Below are positions 25,656 to 33,822 of a stretch of DNA of 64,000 nucleotides, piece after piece. Position 1 is the first letter of the stretch. The number at the start of each line of letters is the position of its first letter. The stretch comes from Tsuneonella sediminis (GTDB lineage Bacteria; Pseudomonadota; Alphaproteobacteria; Sphingomonadales; Sphingomonadaceae). The stretch is from the NCBI RefSeq assembly GCF_051912845.1, contig NZ_JBNCBU010000001.1:1860001-1924000 (forward strand). The letters are read 5' to 3'. The translations under genes and the position numbers were made by a program. A model generated the notes under the pieces. That model ran no database searches and had not been told where the DNA came from. It saw only the letters and a program-made list of their open reading frames with translations.

Positions 25656-26540
25656 ATGGAGCTATTCCAGATTCGCTATGTCCTAGCGGCAGCCGAAGCG
25701 CTGAACTTCACCCGGGCCGCGGAACGCTGCAATGTGTCCCAGCCCGCGCTGACCAAAGCAGTCAAGAAGCTCGAGCTTGAGCTTGGCTCTGCGATCTTCA
25801 CCCGCGACGGCAAGCGCATCGGTCTGAGTGAGTTTGGTCGCTCGATCCTGCCGACTCTTCGCCAGATGCAGGATCAAGCGGAGCGAGCCAGAACTATCGC
25901 GCAGGAGTATCGGCTGCTTGAAAAGGTGCCCGTGCGGCTGGGCGTGCTTGGCTCAATCGGCTCAGTTCGGATTGCGCGCTACCTCGCAGCCTTCCAGTCA
26001 GCCTTCGAATCAGTCGAGGTGGAGGTGAGCGAGGCGCCGCTGCCGCAGCTTCTGGATCGCCTTGGGGACGGCGAGTTGGACCTTGCGATCGCCAACCCTT
26101 TTGAAGGCGTTCCCGAAAGCTTTCGCGTGCACGCGCTCTACACCGAGAGATACGTTGCGGTGTTGCCGCCCGGCCATCCGCTTGGCGACTGCAATCCCAT
26201 TCGCCTGAAGGATTTGTCCGGACAGCCATATGTGGACCGGCTTTCGTGCGAGATGCGCGAGATGTTCGCGGCCTTGTGCAAGGACCACGAGGTGCAGCTC
26301 TATGCACGCTTTCGTTCGGAGCGTGAAGATTGGGTCCAGGCGATGGTGCTTGCCGGGATCGGCATCGCGGTCATGCCAGAGTACTCTGTGACCGTTCCTG
26401 AACTTATTCAGCGCCCTATCGTCGAGCCGGCGATCAATCGCACTATCGCGCTGGTCAGTGTGCCCGGACGACCTTTCACCCAGTCGACTGCCGCCATGGT
26501 GAGGATGACCCAAGGCTTCAAATGGCCAGCGGAGGCCTGA
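25656..26540 (+). CDS. LysR-family transcription regulator
   Basis: 294 residues. N-terminal winged helix (MELFQIRYVLAAAEALNFTR, AAERCNVSQPALTKAVKKLE), linker helix, and the two-lobed LysR substrate domain (VPVRLGVLGSIG, LPQLLDRLGDGELDLAI, RYVAVLPPGHPL, LAGIGIAVMPEY). Normal length. Divergent from the DUF4242 gene, the classical LysR arrangement; likely activator of that gene and repressor of itself. Effector unknown. A TGTCCGC palindrome after it may end transcription. Confidence 0.93.
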   Translation: MELFQIRYVLAAAEALNFTRAAERCNVSQPALTKAVKKLELELGSAIFTRDGKRIGLSEFGRSILPTLRQMQDQAERARTIAQEYRLLEKVPVRLGVLGSIGSVRIARYLAAFQSAFESVEVEVSEAPLPQLLDRLGDGELDLAIANPFEGVPESFRVHALYTERYVAVLPPGHPLGDCNPIRLKDLSGQPYVDRLSCEMREMFAALCKDHEVQLYARFRSEREDWVQAMVLAGIGIAVMPEYSVTVPELIQRPIVEPAINRTIALVSVPGRPFTQSTAAMVRMTQGFKWPAEA

Positions 26541-26568
26541 GAATGCTTTATACTTGATGACGCGCCTT

Positions 26569-26596
26569 TGTCCGCTTCCCACCGCAAAGGCGGACA
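26569..26596. repeat. TGTCCGC palindrome downstream of the LysR gene
   Basis: TGTCCGC at 26569-26575 and GCGGACA at 26590-26596 pair exactly around a 14-base loop in which TT and AA can extend the stem. Possibly a terminator-like element shared by the convergent LysR and anti-sigma genes, and a member of the TGTCCGC repeat family. Confidence 0.5.
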
Positions 26597-26681
26597 TCGG
26601 GGGACTAATTAACTGACATTTCAGGAGTTTGCACTCTATGAGAGGAGCTAGGCGAGGCCGCCCGATGCTCCCCTCACCGAA

Positions 26682-27308
26682 TTACCAACGCAACAGGCTG
26701 GTGCCTGCACCTGCACCCAGCAGCCCTAGCGCCAAGATCGGCAGGGCATACCAGCTGGCCAGGAAGAGAGCCGAAGTCTCAGGGCACCAGAGACCGTAGA
26801 CGGTGGCAGCTAGACCACCTGCTGCAAGCCCGGCGAGCCCGCCCGCGATGGGAGGCCGAGTCGGTGCAAGCCGGCGCATCGCGAATACCAGGGCCGCGAA
26901 GATACCCGATCCCAGAATGACGATCGCCGAGACGCACCGTGCCCACGTCGAGCCGGGCCATAATGGACCGACAGAGACTACTTCAAGCATCGCGAGGACC
27001 GCTATGGCGACAAAGCAAAGCGCGAGAAGCGCCATTGATCGCCCTACTCGGCGGCCCGGTAGAGCTGCGCGATATGCTGCAGCTGCGCTGATCACTGCGA
27101 TAGAGCCGGCGAAACCCAATTTCATCGCGTAAGGGGCTGTGCCGATTTGAGGCAACGCGGCCAAGGGTGCGCCCAAAGTCGCGGCAAGGAGTGCCAAGCA
27201 CAGCATTCCCGCCACCGCAATCAGTGCTGCGAATTGTCTGGGTCCCTGAGGCGAGATCGGAGGACCTTGCCGAGCAAGCCGAGTGATAAGGTCGTCGGTT
27301 GTGATCAT
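26682..27308 (-). CDS. NrsF-type (DUF1109) anti-sigma factor, membrane protein
   Basis: 208-residue inner-membrane protein with six hydrophobic helices after a short cytoplasmic N-terminus (MITTDDLITRLARQGPP..) and the ending LLGAGAGTSLLRW, the DUF1109/NrsF pattern. Proteins of this family hold an ECF sigma factor at the membrane and release it under oxidative or heavy-metal stress. Its ATG overlaps the sigma factor stop by 4 bases, so both are made together. Conserved cysteine(s), such as the one in YGLWCPETSAL, may act in sensing. Confidence 0.86.
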   Translation of the reverse strand: MITTDDLITRLARQGPPISPQGPRQFAALIAVAGMLCLALLAATLGAPLAALPQIGTAPYAMKLGFAGSIAVISAAAAYRAALPGRRVGRSMALLALCFVAIAVLAMLEVVSVGPLWPGSTWARCVSAIVILGSGIFAALVFAMRRLAPTRPPIAGGLAGLAAGGLAATVYGLWCPETSALFLASWYALPILALGLLGAGAGTSLLRW

Positions 27309-27829
27309 TCGCTTCGAGCAACCATTCTGGTCAAAGCGATAATCCCCCGGTGCACCCTGAGCTTCATCGCCGAAAGACGGATGCCGGCCGCCTGGCTAGC
27401 CTCCCGATTGGTCATCCCTTCCAAACGCGTGAGCTTGACCGCTTCTGCTTGTGTTTCGGGCAACTGGGCCAGCAAGGTTGCAACATCGTGGCTTGCAAAA
27501 TCATCAGGCTGGACAGGCACTTCGGGCAACTCGCTGGTCATTTGAGGTCGACGCCCCTCGCGGCGCCAATGATCTGCCATTTTGTAACGCGCAATCGCGA
27601 ACATCCATGGGGCAACGGGCCTACCCGGATCAAACGTTCCGCCTTTCTCGTGAAGGGCAATCAGACATTCCTGCACAACGTCCTCCACGTCCGTTTGGAG
27701 GCCCATTCGACGCCGCACGTAGATGCGCAGCCGAATTGCTGCCTCCTCCAGGAAGGCGCGATATGCTTTGCGGTCACCGACGAAGGCAGCCGCCGCAAGC
27801 GTGTCGAGCCGGTCCGGCCTGAGTGTCAT
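27305..27829 (-). CDS. ECF RNA polymerase sigma factor (SigF-like)
   Basis: 174 residues with sigma region 2 (AYRAFLEEAAIRLRIYVRRR, DVEDVVQECLIALHEK, ..PWMFAIARYKMADHWRR) and region 4 (LLAQLPETQAEAVKLTRLEG, NREASQAAGIRLSAMKLRVH). Paired with an NrsF-type anti-sigma, as for the Caulobacter SigF group. A GTAACC-N16-CGAA promoter lies only 12 bases upstream of the ATG, so it is probably autoregulated and its own mRNA leader is very short. The same promoter sequence faces the other way in front of the DUF6789-like gene. Confidence 0.92.
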   Translation of the reverse strand: MTLRPDRLDTLAAAAFVGDRKAYRAFLEEAAIRLRIYVRRRMGLQTDVEDVVQECLIALHEKGGTFDPGRPVAPWMFAIARYKMADHWRREGRRPQMTSELPEVPVQPDDFASHDVATLLAQLPETQAEAVKLTRLEGMTNREASQAAGIRLSAMKLRVHRGIIALTRMVARSE

Positions 27830-27841
27830 TTCCTCCCCTCA

Positions 27842-27867
27842 TTCGCCCTGCGTAGCCCTGCGGTTAC
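27842..27867 (-). promoter_or_regulatory. SigF-type ECF promoter of the sigma/anti-sigma operon
   Basis: On the minus strand GTAACC (complement of 27862-27867) is followed after exactly 16 bases by CGAA (complement of 27842-27845). This equals the -35/-10 pattern known for Caulobacter SigF. It implies autoregulation. Confidence 0.8.
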
Positions 27868-27887
27868 ACATGCGTAGTCGACGCAAT

Positions 27888-27913
27888 GTAACCGGATTGC
27901 CCCCGTGCGCGAA
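27888..27913 (+). promoter_or_regulatory. SigF-type ECF promoter of the DUF6789-like gene
   Basis: GTAACC at 27888-27893, 16-base spacer, CGAA at 27910-27913; identical in both boxes and spacing to the divergent promoter 20 bases away. Confidence 0.8.
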
Positions 27914-27952
27914 GTTATGGGTGTCACACAGCAGAAAACGGGAGAGCCGAAA

Positions 27953-28417
27953 ATGTCTCAACGTTCACTTCGCCAGGCCGCCGTCGCCGGCCTATTGGCG
28001 GGTCTCGTGTTCGTCTCCATGGAAATGATCCTCGTCGGCACGGTCGGCGGTGGGAGTCCGTGGGGCCCCCCTCGCATGATGGGCGCGATTGTGCTCGGAA
28101 CGAGTGTTCTGCCTCCCCCCGCCACCTTTGACGCCGGGATTTTTACTGTAGGCATGCTCGTGCATTTCGCGCTGTCCGCCGTGCTCGGGGTCATTTTTGG
28201 GTTCATTGCTCGACGGATGACCGTGTCGACGGGCGCATTGGTGGGACTCGGGGCGCTGTTCGGCTTGGCCGTTTACCTCGTGAACTTCTACGGATTCACC
28301 ACCATTTTTCCGTGGTTCGAGATGGCGCGCAACTGGATAACGATTGTCTCTCATCTCGTGTTCGGCGCCGTGCTGGCTTGGTGGCTAGGAAGGCGTCAGA
28401 GTCATCAGGAAGGCTGA
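27953..28417 (+). CDS. Small membrane protein (DUF6789-like), SigF target
   Basis: 154-residue protein with four hydrophobic segments: QAAVAGLLAGLVFVSMEMIL, a VGMLVHFALSAVLGVIFGF helix, GALVGLGALFGLAVYLVNFY and IVSHLVFGAVLAWWLG, with short charged ends. It resembles the DUF6789 group of sphingomonad membrane proteins. ATG at 27953 with GGGAG 8 bases upstream. It is driven by a GTAACC-N16-CGAA promoter divergent from the sigma operon, so it is probably the main local effector of that stress response. Function unknown. Confidence 0.75.
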   Translation: MSQRSLRQAAVAGLLAGLVFVSMEMILVGTVGGGSPWGPPRMMGAIVLGTSVLPPPATFDAGIFTVGMLVHFALSAVLGVIFGFIARRMTVSTGALVGLGALFGLAVYLVNFYGFTTIFPWFEMARNWITIVSHLVFGAVLAWWLGRRQSHQEG

Positions 28418-28514
28418 TGACGTCGTGCCCACCCCTCAGTAGGGGATCCGATTAATGCGCGGGGCTCCCTAAATGCGATCGTTATCGGGGTCTTTGGGCC
28501 TTCAAGAGAGCTCG

Positions 28515-28536
28515 AGGCAGCCCTCGTAAGCTGCCT
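28515..28536 (+). terminator. Weak terminator-like hairpin
   Basis: AGGCAGC (28515-28521) and GCTGCCT (28530-28536) pair perfectly with an 8-base loop; a short T-run follows 5 bases later (near 28542). It may end the DUF6789-like transcript. The rest of 28418-28699 shows no gene. Confidence 0.35.
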
Positions 28537-28699
28537 GTCGATTTTCCACCCCATGATCGGATGCTAAAGCAGGGTGCGGAGCTCGCCAGAAGCCGACAGG
28601 CAGGCTTCGCGAAAATTTCACCAAAGCGGTCGTGCCGGTAACGACTTTATTGCGGACATTTGCCGTCTGTGAGACTGTGGTTGAAGAGGAGTAAATTTG

Positions 28700-28891
28700 A
28701 TGATTGTTTCGACCCTACTTGCTGCCGCAGTTGCGGCACAGCCCGCGCCAACATCCCAACCTGTTGACGCGCCCACTTCATCTGCTGAGAGGAAAATGGC
28801 GTGCTGCGAAAAGATGGCCAAGGGCGAAGGCTGCGCGTGCTGTAAAGACATTGCGACGAAAGATCGGACCTATACCGAACATGGCCTTTAA
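28700..28891 (+). CDS. Small exported Cys-rich protein
   Basis: 63 residues: a short hydrophobic N-terminus (MIVSTLLAAAVAAQPAP) that can act as a signal peptide, a Pro/Thr/Ser linker, and a C-terminal cluster ACCEKMAKGEGCACCKDI with two Cys-Cys pairs plus one further Cys. ATG at 28700 has AGAGGAG 8 bases upstream, which supports a real gene. The Cys/Lys/Glu cluster suggests metal binding; proximity to the SigF/NrsF system, known in other species for metal stress, is suggestive only. I do not recognise a named family. Confidence 0.6.
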   Translation: MIVSTLLAAAVAAQPAPTSQPVDAPTSSAERKMACCEKMAKGEGCACCKDIATKDRTYTEHGL

Positions 28892-29023
28892 AAACGTGGG
28901 TCAATTGTCCCTGCCGCCCGCCTGACATTGGACAAGCCGGTGGTGACCCGATTGCGGACACATTCTTTCGGTCGGTGCTGCTGTCTAGTCACGATGCGTT
29001 TAACGTTCAACTTCTGCTGCGGA

Positions 29024-29569
29024 CTAGATGTGCGCCCTAGCCCGTAGGATGGCTTTGTAAGCGGTTATAGAGAGTATGCCCGCGAGCCAATTGAACCCAA
29101 TATCTCTCCAGTCAAATGTTCTGGTCGGATGCCAAAACTGCAAAACCTCATCGATGCTCCCCAAAGTTCCCACGATTAGCATCGCTAACAGGGTTGGAGA
29201 CCACACGGGCCATTCATTTTTCAACCTCTCAAGAAGCGCCTTGTAGATCAGTACTCCAACAACGCCGTATTCGATCATGTGAGTACGCTCTTCCGGCAAC
29301 GCAATTCTAGAAAGTGCGATCGAATAAACTGCTACTATCCCTAGGGCGACGGCGAAGTCGCGCTTGCCCCACCGAGCATTGAGCGCATCCCATATTACGA
29401 AGACAAATACTGATAATGCGCCGGCGATGAACGTGACCTCTAGGATGCCGTGTTCTCGCAGAATCCGTGCCAACCTTGGTGAGTAGGTCATGCTCGCCAA
29501 GATCCCGGTGAAAGCGGCAAGCACCCAGAGCCAAAGACGCCGTTCTCGACGAGACGAAAAGACAGCCAT
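29024..29569 (-). CDS. VanZ-like family membrane protein
   Basis: 181 residues with about five transmembrane helices. The VanZ-like signature is seen in EERTHMIEYGVVGVLIYKAL and, after a helix, SIDEVLQFWHPTRTFDWRD followed by IGFNWLAG. VanZ gives low-level teicoplanin resistance in enterococci, but most chromosomal homologues have unknown roles. The start at 29569 lacks a ribosome site; a short Met further in is possible. Base composition is lower in GC than the core genes around it, in line with the accessory region. Confidence 0.82.
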   Translation of the reverse strand: MAVFSSRRERRLWLWVLAAFTGILASMTYSPRLARILREHGILEVTFIAGALSVFVFVIWDALNARWGKRDFAVALGIVAVYSIALSRIALPEERTHMIEYGVVGVLIYKALLERLKNEWPVWSPTLLAMLIVGTLGSIDEVLQFWHPTRTFDWRDIGFNWLAGILSITAYKAILRARAHI

Positions 29570-30105
29570 GAGGAGTTGCTATCACTCAGCGCTCTCTAGA
29601 GACATGCGGATGAATGATCGTTCCCCACCCCATTGCGGCTCATCGCCCAGCCTTGTCGTTTTTCTGAAAGCGGTCGGCCGAAGCGAGCGGCCGACCCCAC
29701 ATTAGGTCAGATTTCGGTGCGCTCCGCGAACGATGACGATGATGACGTTCGCTAGGATCGCCGTCGTCACGGAGGCGAACGGCAGTCATACGGTCGCGAT
29801 CATCGCTACGACGAACAGGTCTACCGCGATAGGCATGTGTGGCGCGGTCGCGAGGGGCTAGTCTACTGCAGTCGAAGCGATGGCACGACAGGTCTGGTTG
29901 TGGGTCGGGGTCTGGGTGCGATGCTGGGTCGTCGGCGTGCGGCACATCGCGCAAAGCTTTTGAGCCGCTTCGCAACGCGGGCTTCGAGCTGCACTTCGTC
30001 GAATATCTTGTCTCTCAGCAGCCGCCAAAAGGCCCACCACCGATCTGGTAACCTGCGCGATCATGCGGCAAGAACAGGTTCAAGTCAGTAGATTGACTCG
30101 GGAAC
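29570..30105. other. Intergenic stretch holding a decayed gene
   Basis: About 540 bases between the VanZ-like and tautomerase genes. Besides the glycine-zipper remnant described separately (29756-29940), the sequence 29640-29705 carries a short imperfect dyad (GCGGTCGGCC ... GCGGCCGACC). No other gene is supported. Confidence 0.4.
29756..29940 (+). pseudogene. Remnant of a glycine-zipper 2TM-type outer-membrane-associated protein
   Basis: Reading one frame gives GGERQSYGRDHRYDEQVYRD, then RHVWRGREGLVYCSRSDG, TTGLVVGRGLGAMLGRR. This is the Tyr/Arg-rich linker, WRG..G.YYC.R.DGTTG motif and start of the glycine zipper found in small sphingomonad envelope proteins. The frame has an in-frame TAG at 29753 just before, no signal peptide, and loses similarity after the first zipper turn, so the gene is broken at both ends. 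Confidence 0.55.
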
Positions 30106-30321
30106 TTAGCTCGTTTGCATTCGGTGAATGTCGGCGGCACTGAGGCGAGTGCCTCCGATCGCCCAGTTTCCCTCGTCGACCTCGATCACTCTAACCCAAG
30201 TTACTCCTCGCATAGCTTCGCCTTCCACCGCGACCACGGCTTCGGTCACTTTGTCGATGAGCTCGCCCTTTTGCTGGGGCGAGAAGACGTTCTTGATCAC
30301 CTGGATGTCAATCAAAGGCAT
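30106..30321 (-). CDS. 4-oxalocrotonate tautomerase family protein
   Basis: 71-residue subunit with the catalytic Pro at position 2 exposed after Met removal (MPLIDIQVIKNVFSPQQKGE), followed by the beta-alpha-beta pattern ending TWVRVIEVDEGNWAIGGTRL. Members tautomerise or dehalogenate small keto acids as hexamers. GGAG is 8 bases before the ATG. It is divergent from an HxlR regulator 144 bases away, a common arrangement in which the regulator senses a quinone, aldehyde or redox stress. Confidence 0.9.
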   Translation of the reverse strand: MPLIDIQVIKNVFSPQQKGELIDKVTEAVVAVEGEAMRGVTWVRVIEVDEGNWAIGGTRLSAADIHRMQTS

Positions 30322-30465
30322 AGTGGTTCTCCGATAGTCATCCGGAATGTTCCGGCCAAATCCTTGTGATCCATCGGGGCAGTGCGAGACTAGTTCATCA
30401 GTTGAAGCGTCGCCGGTATAGTTTCTGTAGTTGACGCGTACGCCGGGCTAGAGGAGCCGTTGCCA

Positions 30466-31143
30466 ATGTCTACACAGGGATATGGGCAGTTCTGCCCGGT
30501 AGCGATGGCAGCCGAGGTCGTCGCCTCGAGATGGACTTTGGTTCTCCTCAGCGAGATGCAGGCGGGCTCGACGCGCTTCAACGAGATCCGCCGGGGCGTC
30601 CCCCGTATGTCGCCGGCCCTGCTATCAAAGCGCCTCAAGGACCTGGAAAGGCAGGGTGTGGTGCGCCGAACCACCGGGAGGCACGGAACCGAATATCGGC
30701 TTACCGAGGCGGGGCATGATCTTGCGCCGATCATTCGTGCCTTGGGCGAATGGTCGATGCGGTGGATCGATAACGAATGCACTCTCGCCAACCTCGACGC
30801 ACAGCTGCTCATGTGGAACATGCGCAGGAAGATAGATCCGCGCCCTCTGCCTCCTCGCCGGGTGGTGGTTGAATTCTCCTACCCTGAACTGCCAAGAGAT
30901 CAGCGGCGATACTGGCTTATCGTCTCGCCCGCGAATGGGGTGGACCTATGCTCGATCGATCCCGGCTTCGATGTGGATCTTTACGTAACCGCTGATCTCA
31001 AGGCGATGACCTCCGCCTGGATGGGCATGTCCGACATGTCCGACGAGATTGTCGCTGAGCGGATCACGCTAGTGGGCGACCCCGATCTGGTCAGAACGCT
31101 CACAAGCTGGCTCAGGCCCAGCAGTTTCGCCAGGGTGGCCTGA
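30466..31143 (+). CDS. HxlR-family transcription regulator with SCP2-like C-terminal domain
   Basis: 225 residues. Residues 1-110 form the HxlR winged helix (YGQFCPVAMAAEVVASRWTL, FNEIRRGVPRMSPALLSKRL, GRHGTEYRLTEAG) with the single Cys near residue 10 often used for redox or aldehyde sensing. The C-terminal part (..ANGVDLCSIDPGFDVDLYV, ADLKAMTSAWMGMSDMSDEI) fits an SCP2-type lipid/small-molecule-binding fold. ATG at 30466 with GAGGAG upstream is preferred over the TTG at 30460. Likely regulates the divergent tautomerase gene. Confidence 0.9.
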   Translation: MSTQGYGQFCPVAMAAEVVASRWTLVLLSEMQAGSTRFNEIRRGVPRMSPALLSKRLKDLERQGVVRRTTGRHGTEYRLTEAGHDLAPIIRALGEWSMRWIDNECTLANLDAQLLMWNMRRKIDPRPLPPRRVVVEFSYPELPRDQRRYWLIVSPANGVDLCSIDPGFDVDLYVTADLKAMTSAWMGMSDMSDEIVAERITLVGDPDLVRTLTSWLRPSSFARVA

Positions 31144-31176
31144 AGCGTTCGGCCGGTGGTCCATGGCGTCTCCGGC

Positions 31177-32760
31177 CTATCGTACCGGTGCAGTGACCGC
31201 CTCTTGCGAACGAAAAGCGATATCTTCCGCTCCACTCGCGACCAAACCCTCCAGAGAACGTCGTCGACCAGGTGCAGCTTTGAGCATCTCTTGGTACGCC
31301 ACTGCAGCCTCCTCGGTTCGCCCTGACAAGCGGAGCAGATCACCTAGCAATTCCCAGCTGGGCTTAGGCAGGGCAGGTGGCCCAAATTCAACGGGCAGGC
31401 CCTCCTCGAGAAGGGCGGCCGCGCGAAGCTCCTCTAACGCTTTGCCTGTCTCGCCAGCCCGATAGAGCGCGAGAATTTCGACCTGTGCGAGAGCTCTTTT
31501 AACCCAGCGGGGGACCTGCTGGTCGAATGGGCGCTCTGTCTGAAGCGCCGCCAAGGCATCGTTGCCCAGCGATATCGCATCGGAATGCGCCCGGGCGAAC
31601 TCATTATCATTACCACCCGCGGAGTGCGCCCGGCCGTAAGCGAGCCAAAAGCGTCCCAAGGTATGGCGATCGGATTGTGGAAGCGTAGCGAAGTCTGGCC
31701 ATTCGCCAGTATCGATCCCGTGCCGCACAAGCTTGATGGCCCATATGTTGTAGAGGGAACGAACTCCTCCGGCCCGGGTGGTATCGGCTCTGCTCTCGAC
31801 TTCGGCCCGTGCCTCGACTTCGCATCTCCGCAAGATATCTTCTGCTTCGTCAACACGACTTGCCTGAAGAAGGGAATATGCGCGCCATTCCGGATAGTGG
31901 CCGCAATACGTTGGTCCCTGACCAATGACCGATCTCGTCCGGTCGGCCGCTGCCATTGCCGCAGCATTCGCTTCGATCGATTCTGGCCACATGCCAAGGG
32001 CTAGATAGATGTGCGAGGTCATGTGCAGGGCGTGCCCCGCATCGCGCGCAATCGCGCCGTAAAGACGTGCTGCCCGCAGCCCCAATGGGGCGTGTTGCGG
32101 GTCGTCATAGCTGTGGATCAGGTAATGAAGCACCCCGGGATGCTGCGGATTTGCGGGAAACGCCTCCTCGAGGACGGCGGCGGCCTGCATGTATAGCGCG
32201 GTATCCCGCCCTGCTCCCGCGCGTCCCAGTATGGACAACGCGTAGAACGCTCGTGCGTCGATGTCCTCTGGCGAGGCTTCGAAGATCTTGCGCATCTTGG
32301 CGCTATATCGCGCGTCTCGATCGGCCTTTTCTCCCGGTCCATACAGCGTCTCGACGGCATCGAGCCACTCGGCTTCGCGGGGGCTGCGCGCCAGTCGCTT
32401 GCGAGCTTCCGGACTGTTTTCGAGCTTTGCCAGTGCCCGATGAGCGGCATCACGGTCTTGTGTCGCCCAAAGTGTGTGATTGAAGGTCATGGCCTCGCCC
32501 CAGTACGCCATGACGAAACCGGGATCGGCTTTCTGGGCATTGAGAAAGGCGCGCCGCGCGGGGCCGTATTCGAAGTTGTGAAGAAGGGCGAGGCCGGTGA
32601 GAAACGCCGCGTTCGCAGCCGCGTTTCCTTCCGTTTTCATTGTCACGCTGCCATAAGTCGCTTTCGGCACCTCCTCGCTGGCGTGATCTCCGTGATGCTG
32701 GGCCGCAGCTGGTGACGCAAGTAGAGCAGCGGTCGCCAATGCAAAAATGACTCGGGCCAT
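31177..32760 (-). CDS. Periplasmic TPR-repeat protein
   Basis: 527-residue exported protein: signal peptide MARVIFALATAALLASPAAA, a His-rich mature start (QHHGDHASEE), then tetratricopeptide-like helices throughout (LLHNFEYGPARRAFLNAQKA.., ..VLEEAFPANPQHPGVLHYLI, ..LLQASRVDEAEDILRRCE, ..LLRLSGRTEEAAVAYQEML). The pattern matches a widespread group of uncharacterised TPR proteins that carry conserved HHGDH-like and YWGEAMTFNH/HMTSHIY motifs, suggesting a metal-bound site or enzyme-like core. The ATG at 32760 starts the signal peptide and has AAGGG upstream. Function unknown; converges with the HxlR gene. Confidence 0.82.
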   Translation of the reverse strand: MARVIFALATAALLASPAAAQHHGDHASEEVPKATYGSVTMKTEGNAAANAAFLTGLALLHNFEYGPARRAFLNAQKADPGFVMAYWGEAMTFNHTLWATQDRDAAHRALAKLENSPEARKRLARSPREAEWLDAVETLYGPGEKADRDARYSAKMRKIFEASPEDIDARAFYALSILGRAGAGRDTALYMQAAAVLEEAFPANPQHPGVLHYLIHSYDDPQHAPLGLRAARLYGAIARDAGHALHMTSHIYLALGMWPESIEANAAAMAAADRTRSVIGQGPTYCGHYPEWRAYSLLQASRVDEAEDILRRCEVEARAEVESRADTTRAGGVRSLYNIWAIKLVRHGIDTGEWPDFATLPQSDRHTLGRFWLAYGRAHSAGGNDNEFARAHSDAISLGNDALAALQTERPFDQQVPRWVKRALAQVEILALYRAGETGKALEELRAAALLEEGLPVEFGPPALPKPSWELLGDLLRLSGRTEEAAVAYQEMLKAAPGRRRSLEGLVASGAEDIAFRSQEAVTAPVR

Positions 32761-33165
32761 GTCTTGAACCCTTCGAGAGTGATCGAGCCAATTTATCGCT
32801 TTGGTCGTGATGTTGCCAAGGCCTTTCGGGTACAGGGAAGTTAAACCAAGGGCTATTCGGCCCGGAATTGGCTTTCCGATCAGGGCAAGCGGGCGCTCCC
32901 CCGCTGAGATACTGGCATTGCGCGCGAGCGCGGGACACAAATCGCGGGGTTATCCAAGCCAGAGGCGCAGACCGCGTCCGCCGCCCTTCTTGTGGGACGA
33001 TCCCGTGAGTAGTCCCTCGCCCAGTATGTGCTAGACTGACCTCAAGCCAGCCATGACCGGGGAGCAGGACCAGTTTGACATCTCGATCGCGACCGATGCC
33101 GAAGCAAATTCGCCGGGACGACCGGGTGCCGGAAAAGCACAACTTAATACCGGAGGACCAACTCG

Positions 33166-33822
33166 ATGAGGCCAAAGCCAGCTACTCACGCAATCATCGC
33201 CTGTCATCCGGCGCAGGAAAGCTTCACGATGTCGATGGCCGCGCGTTATGCCGATGCCGTCAAGCGTCAGGGTCATACTGCCATCTTGCGCGATCTCTAC
33301 CGGTGCGGCTTTGACCCGGTGCTCACAGACGCAGAGCGACATGGTGTGCCCGGTCGTGATGTCGAGGAAGAGTGGGCGGTGCTTGGAGAGCCCGAGGTTT
33401 TCGTGCTCGTCTACCCAATCTGGTATGGGGCTCCGCCTGCGATGCTTAAGGGTTACGTCGAACGTGTTTTCGGAGCTGGCAGACAGTTGGGCCGGCCACC
33501 CGGCGAGGAACAAAAAGACAGATTGGCCGGGAGACACCTAGTTTCCCTTACTTCATCAGGACAATTATACGCCTGGCTGAAGGAGAAGGGAGTGCCGGCG
33601 TCGCTCAGGACGATTTTCGACCGCTATCAATCCGAAGTCCTGGGCTTCTCCGAGTCTCGCCGCCATCATTTCGATGGGATAACCGAAACCACTCCACCCG
33701 AAGAAATCCGGGAACACCTTGCGGCTGTCGAGGCGGCAGCGGGCGAGGTTATCAAACGTCTGGCGAACGGGCCTCCGGAAATCGACCCGTATCGCCATCT
33801 TAGAGATGGCGGGCCGCCGTGA
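33166..33822 (+). CDS. Flavodoxin-2-fold NAD(P)H oxidoreductase (KefF/MdaB-like)
   Basis: 218 residues of the flavodoxin-like quinone reductase fold: HAIIACHPAQESFTMSMA for the FMN phosphate loop, EPEVFVLVYPIWYGAPPAML for the isoalloxazine site, and GYVERVFGAG. Members reduce quinones or nitro compounds by two electrons with NAD(P)H. GGAGG is 9 bases before the ATG. The last 50 residues (..AAAGEVIKRLANGPPEIDPYRHL) are longer than in some relatives. Stand-alone gene in the accessory region. Confidence 0.88.
   Translation: MRPKPATHAIIACHPAQESFTMSMAARYADAVKRQGHTAILRDLYRCGFDPVLTDAERHGVPGRDVEEEWAVLGEPEVFVLVYPIWYGAPPAMLKGYVERVFGAGRQLGRPPGEEQKDRLAGRHLVSLTSSGQLYAWLKEKGVPASLRTIFDRYQSEVLGFSESRRHHFDGITETTPPEEIREHLAAVEAAAGEVIKRLANGPPEIDPYRHLRDGGPP

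Noticed and set aside
30047..30072. GTAACC followed at 16 bases by AAGA
   Set aside because: The -10 CGAA box is missing, so it is not counted as a SigF-type promoter.
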